Notes: a model not told the origin generated them from the letters alone. Positions 43,488 through 54,297 are shown, counted from the stretch's first letter. The stretch is DNA of 64,000 bases from Ammoniphilus oxalaticus (GCF_003609605.1 NZ_MCHY01000008.1:124001-188000); one strand, 5' to 3'. Numbers and translations are program-made.

Positions 43488-44348
43488 ATGGACAGAAAAG
43501 TAGCTTTTTTAGGTCCGATCGGGACGTTTTCCGAGGAAGCGGCTCGCTTTTTCTTTGAAGATCGATCGGCCAGCTTCATTCCCTTTTCCAGCATTCCGAA
43601 TGTGTTGGAATCGTTAGCGCGTGGCGACGTTGAATTTGCAGTCGTTCCGATTGAAAATTCAATAGAAGGAACGGTTAATTTAGCGATGGACTGGTTGGTT
43701 CATCGAATTGATGTGCCGATTCGCGGCGAATTAGCCTATCCGATTTCCCAGCATTTAATGGGCGCGCAGCAAATAGAGCTAGAACAAATCGAAAAGGTCC
43801 TGTCTCATCCGCAAGCGATTGCTCAATCAAGACTATTCTTGCAAGAACATCTGCCAAATGTGGAAATCGAGTATACGAAAAGCACGGCGGAGGCCGTTCA
43901 GCTCGTGAGCGAGAACCCGGATAAACGTTGGGCTGCGATCGGAAACCGCCTTTCCCAACAAATCTATCCGGTTCATTTTTTACGCGAGTCGATTCAAGAG
44001 CAATCGAATAACTATACCCGCTTTTTGTTAGTGAGTTCCGAAAAGCTAGAAGGCAAGGCGACAGATCGCGAGAAAACGACCGTGCTTGTGACGTTGCCGT
44101 CCGATTTCCCTGGCGCGCTCCATCAAGTATTAGCTGCTTTTGCATGGAGGAAAATTAACTTATCAAGAATCGAATCTCGTCCAACTAAGACGGGCCTTGG
44201 GAACTATCATTTTATTATTGATATCGAACAAAAAATGGACGATATATTATTGCCAGGGGCCTTTGCGGAAATGGAAGCGCTCGGTTGCCAAGTAAGGAAC
44301 TTAGGTTCCTATCCGTGCTACGTCAAACAGGTCACGGTCGGCTCCTGA
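43488..44348 (+). CDS. pheA: Prephenate dehydratase
   Basis: Converts prephenate to phenylpyruvate in phenylalanine synthesis. The 286-aa monofunctional enzyme has FLGPIGTFSEEAA, the catalytic TRF within NYTRFLLVS, and a C-terminal ACT domain containing the ESRPTK segment that binds phenylalanine. Start chosen at ATG 43488, 10 nt after GGAG; ATG 43479 is too close to it. Confidence 0.95.
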   Translation: MDRKVAFLGPIGTFSEEAARFFFEDRSASFIPFSSIPNVLESLARGDVEFAVVPIENSIEGTVNLAMDWLVHRIDVPIRGELAYPISQHLMGAQQIELEQIEKVLSHPQAIAQSRLFLQEHLPNVEIEYTKSTAEAVQLVSENPDKRWAAIGNRLSQQIYPVHFLRESIQEQSNNYTRFLLVSSEKLEGKATDREKTTVLVTLPSDFPGALHQVLAAFAWRKINLSRIESRPTKTGLGNYHFIIDIEQKMDDILLPGAFAEMEALGCQVRNLGSYPCYVKQVTVGS

Positions 44349-44357
44349 ATTTGTTGA

Positions 44358-44387
44358 TTGACAAACAAATTACGTGAACACTATAAT
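44358..44387 (+). promoter_or_regulatory. Consensus SigA promoter between pheA and ilvE
   Basis: TTGACA (44358-44363) and TATAAT (44382-44387), both perfect hexamers, are 18 bp apart. A transcript would start near 44394, just ahead of the terminator hairpin at 44417. Confidence 0.8.
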
Positions 44388-44416
44388 GACAATAATTAAT
44401 AATGATGAAACGTGTA

Positions 44417-44447
44417 AAAAGTCTCGTTCAGGAGACTTTTCTTTTTC
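44417..44447 (+). terminator. Intrinsic terminator/attenuator in the ilvE leader
   Basis: Perfect 9-bp stem AAAAGTCTC/GAGACTTTT with a 6-nt loop and CTTTTTC. It serves pheA but also lies about 25 nt downstream of the predicted start site of the promoter at 44358. Confidence 0.88.
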
Positions 44448-44482
44448 AGATATAATTGACAAAATCTTTATAAGGTTGTGGG

Positions 44483-45382
44483 GTGTCAGGCGTGGACAGA
44501 TGGATCTACTTAAATGGAGAATTTGTTAAAAAAGAAGATGCTAAAATATCTGTATTTGACCATGGATTATTGTATGGAGATGGGATCTTTGAAGGCATCC
44601 GCGTTTATAATGGGAATGTATTTAAATGTAAAGAACATATCGACCGACTCTATGATTCAGCTAACTCAATTTTGTTGGAGATCGGTTTAACGAAGTCGGA
44701 ATTAACAGAAGTGATGCTGGAAACGGTGCGCCGCAACGGGATGAAGGACGCTTATATCCGATTAGTCGTTTCTAGGGGTGTCGGGGATTTAGGGTTAGAT
44801 CCACGGAAATGTCCGAAAGCAACGGTGATTATTATCGTTGAGGAATTAGCTATTTTTCCTAAGGACCATTATGAGACAGGGATTCGAATTATTACGGTGC
44901 CGACCCGAAGAAATACACCCGACGCTTTGAATCCAAAGATCAAGTCGCTGAATTATTTGAACAACGTTCTTGTTAAGATTGAAGCAAACTTGGCGGGAGT
45001 TAGTGAAGCGCTGATGTTGAACGCGCAAGGTTATGTGTGCGAGGGGTCGGGCGATAACATTTTTGTCATTAAAGATAATATTATCTATACACCGCCAAGT
45101 TACCTCGGCGCCCTAGAAGGGATCACACGCAATTCTATCATGAAACTAGCGATTGAAGCGGGTTATACGGTGAAAGAGGAACCATTTACGCGACATGATG
45201 TTTATATTGCCGATGAAGTGTTTTTAACAGGAACAGCGGTGGAGGTCATTGCTGTTAACGAAGTAGATGGCAGAAAGATTGGGGATGGCCGTCCTGGACC
45301 GATTACTAATACGTTACTTGAAAAATTTAAGAGCATCGTGGAAGTAGATGGGAAGCAAGTATTCGATGTCGTTCAACAGTAA
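44483..45382 (+). CDS. ilvE: Branched-chain amino-acid aminotransferase (class IV)
   Basis: PLP transaminase for the last step of Ile/Leu/Val synthesis. The 299-aa fold-type IV protein has YLNGEFV, FDHGLLYGDGIFEGIRVY, the PLP lysine in KIKSLNYLNNVLVKIEA and EGSGDNIFVI. A D-amino-acid transaminase is a possible alternative, but the sequence fits the IlvE side better. GTG 44483 follows AAGG by 7 nt; GTG 44492 is also possible. Confidence 0.88.
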   Translation: MSGVDRWIYLNGEFVKKEDAKISVFDHGLLYGDGIFEGIRVYNGNVFKCKEHIDRLYDSANSILLEIGLTKSELTEVMLETVRRNGMKDAYIRLVVSRGVGDLGLDPRKCPKATVIIIVEELAIFPKDHYETGIRIITVPTRRNTPDALNPKIKSLNYLNNVLVKIEANLAGVSEALMLNAQGYVCEGSGDNIFVIKDNIIYTPPSYLGALEGITRNSIMKLAIEAGYTVKEEPFTRHDVYIADEVFLTGTAVEVIAVNEVDGRKIGDGRPGPITNTLLEKFKSIVEVDGKQVFDVVQQ

Positions 45383-45434
45383 ACCTAATCGTTGCTTGTA
45401 GCGGGTCGAAGCTTGGCCGCCTGACGACGAATGC

Positions 45435-45468
45435 AAAGGATTGTTCCGCAATGGAGCAATCCTTTTTT
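45435..45468 (+). terminator. Intrinsic terminator after ilvE
   Basis: A 13-bp stem (AAAGGATTGTTCC with GGAGCAATCCTTT, one U-G) and 5-nt loop are followed by TTTTTTG. Confidence 0.95.
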
Positions 45469-45568
45469 GTGTCGCAACGTTTTCAAATTATTCTTTTTGA
45501 ATCAAAATGAGCAATTGGCCCACCTTTGCATATGATGTATGGACTTATGTTAGAGGAGGGTCTTAGCG

Positions 45569-46477
45569 TTGAGAATCCATATTGTAAAAAGAGGAGAAAC
45601 GTTAGCTAAAATAGCAAAGAGATACAATGTTCCCTTAGAGCGTTTACGTGAAATCAATCAACATCTGAAGGATCCAGAGAAATTGACGGCTGGAGCTAAA
45701 GTAAAGGTGCCCACAGCAGGAATTCGTTTAAAGACAAAGCAAGTGGTTCCTGTTTCCAAACAAGCGAAGCAAGATGTGGAGTTGGTCAATGTTCAGCAGT
45801 CATTCGAGTCAATGGATCCATTAGAATCATCTTCGGTAAGACCGATAACTCCGAGTGTCATGGAGCAACCGTTGATGCCTGAGGCGCAGTCATCATTCGA
45901 TTTTAGTAGTTCAGATGATGGAACCCGTCAATTTAACCCAACTGTAGGCTATCCATATCAAGGGGTTCCGACGATGTTCGACCCTTATTTATATCCTCCG
46001 CAAGCGTGGCAAGGATATGGACCCTACACTAGCGGTGTAACGATGCAACCTGCTGACGCGCCCTATTCGCCCTACGCGTTCGGTTCTGGTTTTCAACCGT
46101 CCTATCAAGCTCCATACTCCTTCTATCCGCCGTATGAATACGGATGTAACAGTTGTCAACCACCGATGCCATACGGGCCGAGCGGTTATTATGAACATAC
46201 CTATCCCGGAACAACTTTCGGTTCGGACGCGGGATACTTGACGCCATGGCAGACACACGCATATGGAGGCGGTGTTCCATTTCCATCCCAAACGCAATCT
46301 TTGGCGCATGGTCCGTATGATTCAGACTTTTTTACGCGTCCCTATTACCCAACGCTTTATCATGAAGGTCATTACATGAGAGAAGCGGGAGCTCCGTTTC
46401 AATCCGATCTAGATTATGCGTCGGGTAGCCCGGATTTGGAGCCAATCGATCGCGAAGATGAGTCATCATCAGTCTAA
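45569..46477 (+). CDS. safA: SafA-like LysM spore coat assembly protein
   Basis: Probable SafA, the inner-coat morphogenetic protein that anchors to cortex peptidoglycan and interacts with SpoVID. The 302-aa protein starts with a LysM domain (IHIVKRGETLAKIAKRYNV, ~1-50). Residues ~120-280 are an unusual Tyr/Pro/Gly-rich low-complexity region (YPYQGVP, YSPYAFGSG, FYPPYEYG), consistent with a cross-linked coat matrix. TTG start at 45569 after TAGAGGAGGG. Its genomic place upstream of bofC and ruvA agrees with B. subtilis safA. Confidence 0.87.
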   Translation: MRIHIVKRGETLAKIAKRYNVPLERLREINQHLKDPEKLTAGAKVKVPTAGIRLKTKQVVPVSKQAKQDVELVNVQQSFESMDPLESSSVRPITPSVMEQPLMPEAQSSFDFSSSDDGTRQFNPTVGYPYQGVPTMFDPYLYPPQAWQGYGPYTSGVTMQPADAPYSPYAFGSGFQPSYQAPYSFYPPYEYGCNSCQPPMPYGPSGYYEHTYPGTTFGSDAGYLTPWQTHAYGGGVPFPSQTQSLAHGPYDSDFFTRPYYPTLYHEGHYMREAGAPFQSDLDYASGSPDLEPIDREDESSSV

Positions 46478-46490
46478 AAGTTCTACATCA

Positions 46491-46517
46491 AGAGGGCTGC
46501 GTTCGCGCGGCCTTTTT
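46491..46517 (+). terminator. Terminator between safA and the CotS-like gene
   Basis: GGGCTGCG pairs with CGCGGCCT (G-U pairs included) over a tight loop, followed by TTTTTG. Confidence 0.75.
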
Positions 46518-46547
46518 GATCGATAGAAATAAAAGGAGCTGTTGACG

Positions 46548-47567
46548 ATGCAGGTTCAGTTGACTCAAATGATTCAACGTCACTGGGGGCGTCAGGTGTA
46601 CGCGATTCGGGACAAGAGGAAAGCAATTGTAGCGGACACAAATAAAGGGCTGCTTTATGTGAAGAGCTATTCTTCAAAAGAAAAAGCGGATTGGGTTGTT
46701 TCTCTTTCCCGGCAGCTGCTCCAAAAAGGGTTTTCAGAAACATTACGTTATTACGATACAAAAGAGGGTCGTTCGGTCGTTCCATTCAATGGGAGCTATT
46801 TTGTTGCGATTCGGCCAATTATGGGGCGTGACGCCAAATACGATGATGTGTATGATGTGATGCGGACCGTTCATTGTTTAGGTGAGTATCATCGGCATGC
46901 GAAGGGGATTGAGGGGGGACCAAGTTTGGAAACGAAGGCGGCCCCTATTATTGAGAAATGGGAAAATCGATTGGAACGGTTCTTGCTCGTGACGCAAAAA
47001 TTGCAGAGTAGCCGATCGGTCGGAAATCTTGAAAAGCGGATTATTCGAATCTCTCCTTATATCCTGGCTGAAGCTCGAGCAGCGTTAGATATGGCTCGTC
47101 GTTCTCCGATTGTTGAAGAGTACCAAGCAGCGCTCGCATCGAGAGCGGTAGCCCATCGCGATTTGGCAAGTCATAATTTTTTGATCGGTGATAAGACATT
47201 CTTGATTGATTACGATACGGCAATGTATGACACGCCACTAATTGATTTAATCCAAATGATTGATCGGACGCTAGATCAACAGAAATGGCAGTTCGATTGT
47301 TTTTATAGAATGATGGAACAATATCAATTGAGCGTCCCCTTAACTGAACAACAATATGCGCTCGTTTATTTATTGCTGCGCTATCCGGATAATTTCATGC
47401 GGGAAGTGATCGGTCTTTATGAGGGGAAGCGTCGCTTTGTTTCTAAAAAAATTGATGCGTATTTGACGATGATCATAAAACAATGGTCGCAACGGATGAA
47501 CTTTTTTAGAGGCAGTCAACACTTTTTATACGAAGAACAGCAAAGCGAATCAACGATTGTGGTATGA
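46548..47567 (+). CDS. CotS-family spore coat protein with kinase-like fold
   Basis: The 339-aa protein has the aminoglycoside phosphotransferase-like fold used by CotS, CotI, YtaA and YsxE. It keeps the catalytic-loop pattern AVAHRDLASHNFL (H-R-D ... N) and the metal-binding D of LIDYDTAMYDTPLIDL, so it may still bind nucleotide. ATG 46548 is 9 nt after AAAAGGAG. It follows safA, whereas in B. subtilis safA is followed by coxA. Confidence 0.85.
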   Translation: MQVQLTQMIQRHWGRQVYAIRDKRKAIVADTNKGLLYVKSYSSKEKADWVVSLSRQLLQKGFSETLRYYDTKEGRSVVPFNGSYFVAIRPIMGRDAKYDDVYDVMRTVHCLGEYHRHAKGIEGGPSLETKAAPIIEKWENRLERFLLVTQKLQSSRSVGNLEKRIIRISPYILAEARAALDMARRSPIVEEYQAALASRAVAHRDLASHNFLIGDKTFLIDYDTAMYDTPLIDLIQMIDRTLDQQKWQFDCFYRMMEQYQLSVPLTEQQYALVYLLLRYPDNFMREVIGLYEGKRRFVSKKIDAYLTMIIKQWSQRMNFFRGSQHFLYEEQQSESTIVV

Positions 47568-47580
47568 TAAAATGAGGGAG

Positions 47581-47618
47581 AATGGCTGTTGTCTCTAAAC
47601 TTAGCAGCGACAGTCATT
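47581..47618 (+). other. Hairpin between the CotS-like gene and nadE
   Basis: AATGGCTGTTGT (47581-47592) pairs with GCGACAGTCATT (47607-47618) using three G-U pairs over a 14-nt loop. No T-run follows, so its role is open. Confidence 0.4.
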
Positions 47619-47663
47619 CCACTTGTCTTAAGGTGAAGTCTTAGATTGGGAGGTCGATTCATA

Positions 47664-48413
47664 ATGAGTAAAATAGAGGATAAAATCAATTTAGTCGTAA
47701 ATTGGTTGCGTGACCAAGTCCAACAAAGCGCTACTGCTGGTCTACTTGTAGGTGTAAGCGGAGGGATTGACAGCGCCGTTGTTGCGGGGTTAATCAAAAG
47801 AGCCTTTCCTGATCAATCATTAGGAGTGATCATGCCATGTGATTCAAATCCGAAGGATGGGGAAGACGCGTTGCGAGTCGTACAAGCTTTCGGGCTAGAC
47901 TATACTCAAGTCGACCTTACACAGTCACATCACCTATTATTGAAAGTGATCGATCAACAATTAAAATATAAAAAGGCTTATCGCGAGGAAGTCAGCAAGG
48001 TGAATGACGGGAACTTAAGAGCCCGTATGAGAATGGCAACGCTTTACGCGATAGCGGCCCATTATCGTTATTTAGTCGTTGGCACAGACAATGCCGCGGA
48101 ATATTATACAGGTTATTTCACGAAATATGGCGACGGCGGGGTTGATTTATTGCCCTTGCTCCATTTGAAAAAAAGGGAAGTCTATGAATGGGGACGTGTG
48201 TTAGGTGTTCCTTCAGAGATTATCGATAAACAACCGAGCGCCGGTTTGTGGGAAGATCAAACCGATGAAGATGAACTCGGGACAACCTATGAGCAGATAG
48301 ATGCTTGGTTAGACGGGAAAGAAATCCCCGATAAGGACCTACAAATTGTGGAGCGATTGCGACGGATTTCGGAACATAAGCGTCAAACGCCGCCATCACC
48401 TCCTAAATTTTAA
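47664..48413 (+). CDS. nadE: NH3-dependent NAD+ synthetase
   Basis: Final step of NAD synthesis: amidation of deamido-NAD using ammonia. The 249-aa protein lacks the glutaminase domain. It has the ATP loop VGVSGGIDSAVVAGL, RMRMATLYAIA and GTDNAAEYYTGYFTKYGDGG. ATG 47664 is 10 nt after GGGAGG. Confidence 0.95.
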   Translation: MSKIEDKINLVVNWLRDQVQQSATAGLLVGVSGGIDSAVVAGLIKRAFPDQSLGVIMPCDSNPKDGEDALRVVQAFGLDYTQVDLTQSHHLLLKVIDQQLKYKKAYREEVSKVNDGNLRARMRMATLYAIAAHYRYLVVGTDNAAEYYTGYFTKYGDGGVDLLPLLHLKKREVYEWGRVLGVPSEIIDKQPSAGLWEDQTDEDELGTTYEQIDAWLDGKEIPDKDLQIVERLRRISEHKRQTPPSPPKF

Positions 48414-48517
48414 CCAGTACAATAGTCGGGCGACTAAGATTTATAAAATTTCATAAACGTGTATAAAACCTTCTTCGAATGGGGATAAATGGAGTTAAAA
48501 GCGAAGAAGGGGTATTT

Positions 48518-49138
48518 ATGCGTAATAATAGAAAAAGTCTGAAACCCCATGGTTTTTTCCTTGGTTTAATTAGCGCTCTCGTGCTAGCTATACTTGTGGG
48601 ATCGGCATGGCTGATGATGGACACACTGAACTTGAATAGCAGTACAAAAGTGAACGAACAAGCGAAATGGGCTAAACCCGCGCTTGCTCAAGAGCAAGTA
48701 ATGGTTACATTGCAAAAAACGTACGTTTGCGGTGTAGAGGAAGAGGAAAAGGTAACCAAAACGGTTTCTTCATCTGATCAATTGTTTAAGGAATATAGTG
48801 ATTGGGAACTCGTTTCCAAACAAGACAATCGTTATGTATTTAAGAAGTTAGAACATGATTTGGCGCCTATGTGCAAGGAACATGGCTATTTCGGTTTAAC
48901 GGATGGGGAAGTTTTGACATTGTTTGAAGGACCGCCACAAGAACAAAAAGTGATTCAAACTTTTTTCCAAATCAATACAGATAAATTCGAATCCGGGTTA
49001 TTTCAAAATGATCTCGACCTTTTAAAACAAGGGATTCGGATCCATGACTTGGCGGAATACAATAGTATTTTATCGACATACGGAGAATATTCGGATGAAA
49101 GTTTGTCATCCCATCATCGACAAGCGGTGGATGAGTAG
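48518..49138 (+). CDS. bofC: BofC-like intercompartmental checkpoint protein
   Basis: Forespore-secreted inhibitor of the SpoIVB protease, which delays SigK activation. The 206-aa protein has an N-terminal membrane/signal helix (~16-35). It contains YVCGVEEEEK, LEHDLAPMCKEHGYFGLTDG and LTLFEGPPQEQKVIQTFFQ, the conserved BofC core with two cysteines. ATG 48518 follows GAAGGGG. The target pathway includes SpoIVFB, encoded at 34974. Confidence 0.92.
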   Translation: MRNNRKSLKPHGFFLGLISALVLAILVGSAWLMMDTLNLNSSTKVNEQAKWAKPALAQEQVMVTLQKTYVCGVEEEEKVTKTVSSSDQLFKEYSDWELVSKQDNRYVFKKLEHDLAPMCKEHGYFGLTDGEVLTLFEGPPQEQKVIQTFFQINTDKFESGLFQNDLDLLKQGIRIHDLAEYNSILSTYGEYSDESLSSHHRQAVDE

Positions 49139-49146
49139 GGACAGAT

Positions 49147-49188
49147 AGGAGCTAACCTAATGATCTAGGCTAGCTCCTTTTAATTTTT
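49147..49188 (+). terminator. Intrinsic terminator after bofC
   Basis: AGGAGCTA-a-CCTA (49147-49159) pairs with TAGG-c-TAGCTCCT (49166-49178), then TTTTAATTTTT. Confidence 0.93.
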
Positions 49189-49258
49189 AATGGAAGACAT
49201 ATGTTCGTATGTTTTGATATAGTGTAAAATAGAGGATAAAAAGAAGTGGGAGGAAAAA

Positions 49259-49753
49259 ATGCGAATTATTGGCATCGACCCAGGGATTGCCATTGTTGGC
49301 TTTGGCATCATTGAGAAACAAGGAAGTAGGCTCATCCCAATTCAGTATGGATGCCTGCGAACGAAAGCGCATACGCCAGAACCGTTAAGGTTGAAGCAAA
49401 TATATGAGGCGCTCACGAGTATTCTGGAGAAGTATCAGCCAGAAGTAATGGCTATTGAAAAGATCTTTTTTAATCGAAACGTGACGACGGCGTTTTCTGT
49501 TGGACAAGCAAGGGGAGTGATGGTCTTAGCCGCGGAGCAAGCTGCAATGCCTGTTTACGAGTACACGCCATTGCAAATGAAGCAGGCCGTTGTCGGGTAC
49601 GGACAGGCGGAAAAAAGGCAAGTTCAGGAAATGGTTAAACTTTTATTGCATTTGAAGGAAGCTCCGAAACCGGATGACACTGCGGATGCGCTAGGTATCG
49701 CGATTACCCATGCTCATTCCTCTCATATAGAAATACGAATGAATGGAGAATAA
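49259..49753 (+). CDS. ruvC: Holliday junction resolvase RuvC
   Basis: Endonuclease resolving Holliday junctions with RuvAB. The 164-aa protein has the acidic active site: D7 in IIGIDPG, E in AIEKIFFNRN, and the C-terminal KPDDTADALGIAITH aspartates. B. subtilis lacks RuvC and uses RecU, so its presence marks a different lineage within the Bacillota. Confidence 0.96.
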   Translation: MRIIGIDPGIAIVGFGIIEKQGSRLIPIQYGCLRTKAHTPEPLRLKQIYEALTSILEKYQPEVMAIEKIFFNRNVTTAFSVGQARGVMVLAAEQAAMPVYEYTPLQMKQAVVGYGQAEKRQVQEMVKLLLHLKEAPKPDDTADALGIAITHAHSSHIEIRMNGE

Positions 49754-49759
49754 ATAACG

Positions 49760-50386
49760 ATGATCGACTTTATCGATGGTCAGGTAGAATATGTAGAATC
49801 GGATTCCGTCGTGCTGGAAACGACGCAAGGGATCGGGTATCGGATTTTTTGCCCGAATCCTTACGCAATGAAAGTAAAGGAAAGTTTACGCGTTTATACA
49901 CATCATCATGTTAGGGATGACGCGATTTCACTGTACGGATTCCGCTCGCGGGATAAACGTGGCTTGTTTCGTAAATTACTCGATGTGACAGGGATTGGTC
50001 CAAGAGGCGCATTGGCGATTATTGCCGCTGCTGAACCGCATCAAATCGTGACAGCGGTTCAACATGAAGATATGAATTTTCTAACTAAATTTCCGGGAGT
50101 TGGAAAGAAGACGGCGGGACGAATGATTTTGGAATTGAAAGACAAACTGAACGAATTCCTGATCCCTGGCTCTGCAGATGGACTTTTGGCCGACCCAATG
50201 GCAGAGGGGCAAACGATTCAAACGTCGTCATCGATCACAACCGCTTTTAATGAGGCGAGCGAAGCGCTATTGGCCTTAGGTTATTCGGAAAATGAAGTGC
50301 GGAAAGTGATGGCTAAGTTACATGGAGAGACAGATTCAACGGAAGAGTTGATCAAAAAAGCTTTGCAATTGTTCATTAGTTCATAA
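49760..50386 (+). CDS. ruvA: Holliday junction branch-migration protein RuvA
   Basis: Tetrameric junction-binding protein. The 208-aa protein has an N-terminal OB fold (MIDFIDGQVEYVESDSVVLE), helix-hairpin-helix motifs (LLDVTGIGPRGALAI and FPGVGKKTAGRMILELKDKL) and a C-terminal RuvB-binding three-helix domain. Confidence 0.97.
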   Translation: MIDFIDGQVEYVESDSVVLETTQGIGYRIFCPNPYAMKVKESLRVYTHHHVRDDAISLYGFRSRDKRGLFRKLLDVTGIGPRGALAIIAAAEPHQIVTAVQHEDMNFLTKFPGVGKKTAGRMILELKDKLNEFLIPGSADGLLADPMAEGQTIQTSSSITTAFNEASEALLALGYSENEVRKVMAKLHGETDSTEELIKKALQLFISS

Positions 50387-50411
50387 ATGAAATGAAGGGG
50401 AGCGGGAAGGG

Positions 50412-51410
50412 ATGGATGATCGGATTATTTCGGCGCAAATGTCTGAAGAAGACATTGGCATGGAATTGAGCCTTCGACCGCGCTTTTTAGATGAATACAT
50501 AGGGCAACAACAGATCAAAGAAAACTTGAAGGTCTATATCGAAGCTGCCAAAATGCGCAAGGAGTCACTAGATCACGTCTTGTTATACGGTCCCCCCGGA
50601 CTCGGTAAGACGACGTTATCGATGATCATTGCGAACGAATTGGGCGTGCAGCTTAGAACGACGTCAGGACCGGCGATTGAGCGACCTGGCGATTTAGCGG
50701 CTATTTTGACAAACTTGCAACATGGCGATGTACTATTTATTGATGAGATACACCGTTTAAATCGCAGTGTCGAGGAAGTGCTCTATCCCGCAATGGAAGA
50801 CTTTGGGCTCGATATCATTATTGGGAAGGGACCGAGCGCGCGATCCGTGCGACTTGATCTGCCTCCATTTACATTAATTGGGGCGACAACACGAGCGGGA
50901 TTGTTATCCTCGCCACTAAGAGACCGATTTGGTGTGGTTAGTCGGCTGGAGTACTATCATTTGGATGAACTTTCCTTTATTGTAGAGAGAACGGCTGAAC
51001 TTTTAGATATGGAAATTGCGACTCAAGCCGCCAAAGAAATTGCGATGCGTTCGAGGGGAACTCCGCGGATCGCGAATCGCTTATTAAAAAGAGTGCGCGA
51101 TTTTGCTCAAGTCGAAGGTAGCGGGCGTATAACAGAGCATGTCGCAGAGAAAGCTTTAGAGAGGATGCAGGTTGATCGGCTTGGTCTAGACGACATTGAC
51201 AGTAAATTGATCTTAGGGATTATCGACAAGTTTACTGGGGGACCCGTTGGTCTTGAAACAATTGCGGCCACGATCGGAGAAGAAGCCCATACAATTGAAG
51301 ATGTGTATGAACCTTATCTGCTGCAAATCGGTTTTCTACAACGGACGCCGCGCGGGCGAATCGTTACGCGCTTAGCTTACGAACATTTCAATCGGGAGGT
51401 GCCGACATAA
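50412..51410 (+). CDS. ruvB: Holliday junction DNA helicase RuvB
   Basis: AAA+ motor for branch migration. The 332-aa protein has [12 protein letters not shown], Walker [11 protein letters not shown], Walker [12 protein letters not shown], sensor [18 protein letters not shown] and a winged-helix C-terminus ([17 protein letters not shown]). Confidence 0.98.
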   Translation: MDDRIISAQMSEEDIGMELSLRPRFLDEYIGQQQIKENLKVYIEAAKMRKESLDHVLLYGPPGLGKTTLSMIIANELGVQLRTTSGPAIERPGDLAAILTNLQHGDVLFIDEIHRLNRSVEEVLYPAMEDFGLDIIIGKGPSARSVRLDLPPFTLIGATTRAGLLSSPLRDRFGVVSRLEYYHLDELSFIVERTAELLDMEIATQAAKEIAMRSRGTPRIANRLLKRVRDFAQVEGSGRITEHVAEKALERMQVDRLGLDDIDSKLILGIIDKFTGGPVGLETIAATIGEEAHTIEDVYEPYLLQIGFLQRTPRGRIVTRLAYEHFNREVPT

Positions 51411-51411
51411 G

Positions 51412-51630
51412 GTGAATCCTGTCGCGAAATTATTGATCATAAGTGGGCTGGTGATGGTTGCTGTAGGAATTGTGTGGCAATTCGGCGGCCGATTCCTTAA
51501 TCTGGGCCGATTACCCGGAGATATCGTTGTAGAAAAGGAAAATTTCCGTTTTTATTTCCCGCTTATGACAAGTATCATCGTAAGCATCGTGTTGTCGCTC
51601 CTATTTTATATTATGCGGTTGTTTAGATAA
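51412..51630 (+). CDS. DUF2905 family membrane protein
   Basis: The 72-aa protein has two membrane helices separated by the conserved GRLPGDIVVEKENFRFYFPL. It is commonly encoded between ruvB and queA in Bacillota. GTG start at 51412, 1 bp after the ruvB stop. No function is known. Confidence 0.88.
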   Translation: MNPVAKLLIISGLVMVAVGIVWQFGGRFLNLGRLPGDIVVEKENFRFYFPLMTSIIVSIVLSLLFYIMRLFR

Positions 51631-51726
51631 ATCGTGTTGGGGCGCGTTTGTTAGGTATGGCGGCGAGGGAAACTTGTAAAACTAGAACTATAGAATGAAG
51701 CCAGATGGATTAAGGATGGGACAGAT

Positions 51727-52755
51727 GTGGACGTAACATTATTTGATTTTGATTTGCCGGAAAAATTAATTGCTCAAACCCCGCTGCAAGAGCGTACAGC
51801 TTCACGACTGCTTGCCGTAGATAAGCAAACGGGGAAGATTGAACATCGAAAATTTACTGATTTGCTAGGGTATTTACAAGCGGGTGATCTGCTTGTTTTA
51901 AATGATACTCGCGTCTTGCCAGCTCGATTGTTTGGTGTGAAGCAAGATACAGGGGCAAAAGTTGAATTGTTGTTATTGAAGCAACTCGCGGATGATCGGT
52001 GGGAAACTCTTGCTCGACCAGGCAAAAAAATAAAACAGGGAGCGACGCTTAGTTTTGGCGATGGAAAGTTGACTGGGGTCTGTGAAGGCTATACGTCTGC
52101 CGGCGGCAGGGTGGTCCGATTTGAATATGAAGGAATATTTAACGAGATACTCGATGAACTTGGGCAAATGCCGCTTCCGCCGTATATTAAAGAACAATTA
52201 AATGATGCGGAACGATATCAGACGGTTTTTGCGAAACATCCAGGTTCTGCCGCTGCTCCGACAGCGGGACTTCACTTTAGCGAAGCGTACTTGCAACAAA
52301 TTCGCCGAAAAGGAATCCAGATTGCTTATATCACGTTGCATGTTGGGCTAGGGACGTTTCGACCCGTTCAGGTTGATGAGATTACGGAACATAAAATGCA
52401 TGCGGAATACTATTCAATATCAGAAGAAAATGCAGCATTGATCAATCGCGCAAAAAGCGAAGGAAAGCGAGTCATCGCGATCGGCACCACAGCGACTCGC
52501 GCTTTAGAAACGGTAGCGAGTTCTCACGACGGAACGATTGTCGAAGGCGATGGATGGACCGATATATTTATCTATCCCGGCTATTCCTTTTCAATTGTTG
52601 ACGGGATGATTACGAATTTTCATTTGCCTAAGTCAACTCTTGTGATGTTGGTAAGCGCCTTTGCAGGCAGGGAACTTATTTTGCGCGCCTATCATGAAGC
52701 GATTCAAAACGAATATCGCTTTTTCAGTTTTGGGGATGCGATGTTTATCGTTTAA
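51727..52755 (+). CDS. queA: tRNA preQ1(34) S-adenosylmethionine ribosyltransferase-isomerase
   Basis: Transfers ribose from SAM to preQ1 in tRNA to make epoxyqueuosine. The 342-aa protein has [50 protein letters not shown] and [20 protein letters not shown] start at 51727. The partner gene tgt follows. Confidence 0.97.
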   Translation: MDVTLFDFDLPEKLIAQTPLQERTASRLLAVDKQTGKIEHRKFTDLLGYLQAGDLLVLNDTRVLPARLFGVKQDTGAKVELLLLKQLADDRWETLARPGKKIKQGATLSFGDGKLTGVCEGYTSAGGRVVRFEYEGIFNEILDELGQMPLPPYIKEQLNDAERYQTVFAKHPGSAAAPTAGLHFSEAYLQQIRRKGIQIAYITLHVGLGTFRPVQVDEITEHKMHAEYYSISEENAALINRAKSEGKRVIAIGTTATRALETVASSHDGTIVEGDGWTDIFIYPGYSFSIVDGMITNFHLPKSTLVMLVSAFAGRELILRAYHEAIQNEYRFFSFGDAMFIV

Positions 52756-52800
52756 CCGCTTCTTTTCATGTATAATGATGTTTTAGAGTGGAGGAATTGA

Positions 52801-53934
<1,134 letters not shown>

Positions 53935-53967
53935 ACACTTTTATATATAATGAAGGAGGGATTGTTT

Positions 53968-54297
53968 ATGGTTGAACTAGCGGCGTCACCACCAGGGGGG
54001 TTAGGCGGATCCTTTATACCTCTTATTCTAATGGTTGCTATTTTTTATTTTCTACTGATTCGTCCGCAACAACGGAGACAAAAGCAAAGGAACGCGATGT
54101 TAGGCGCGGTAAAGGTAGGAGATAAAATTGTTACGATTGGTGGAATTCATGGGACGATCATGTCATTAGATGATGGCAGTGTACAACTTCAAATTGCTGA
54201 TAACATCCAAATTACCATCGACAGACAAGCGATCAATCAGGTAAAAGCAAGTGATGCTGACACTGATACTGATACTGAAACTCTAACGACAACTTAG
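53968..54297 (+). CDS. yajC: Preprotein translocase subunit YajC
   Basis: Accessory of the SecDF translocon. The 109-aa protein has an N-terminal membrane helix (LILMVAIFYFLLIRPQQRRQK) and a small soluble domain GDKIVTIGGIHGTI. ATG 53968 lies after AAGGAGG. The Ser/Thr/Asp-rich tail (DADTDTDTETLTTT) is degenerate repeat sequence. Confidence 0.95.
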   Translation: MVELAASPPGGLGGSFIPLILMVAIFYFLLIRPQQRRQKQRNAMLGAVKVGDKIVTIGGIHGTIMSLDDGSVQLQIADNIQITIDRQAINQVKASDADTDTDTETLTTT

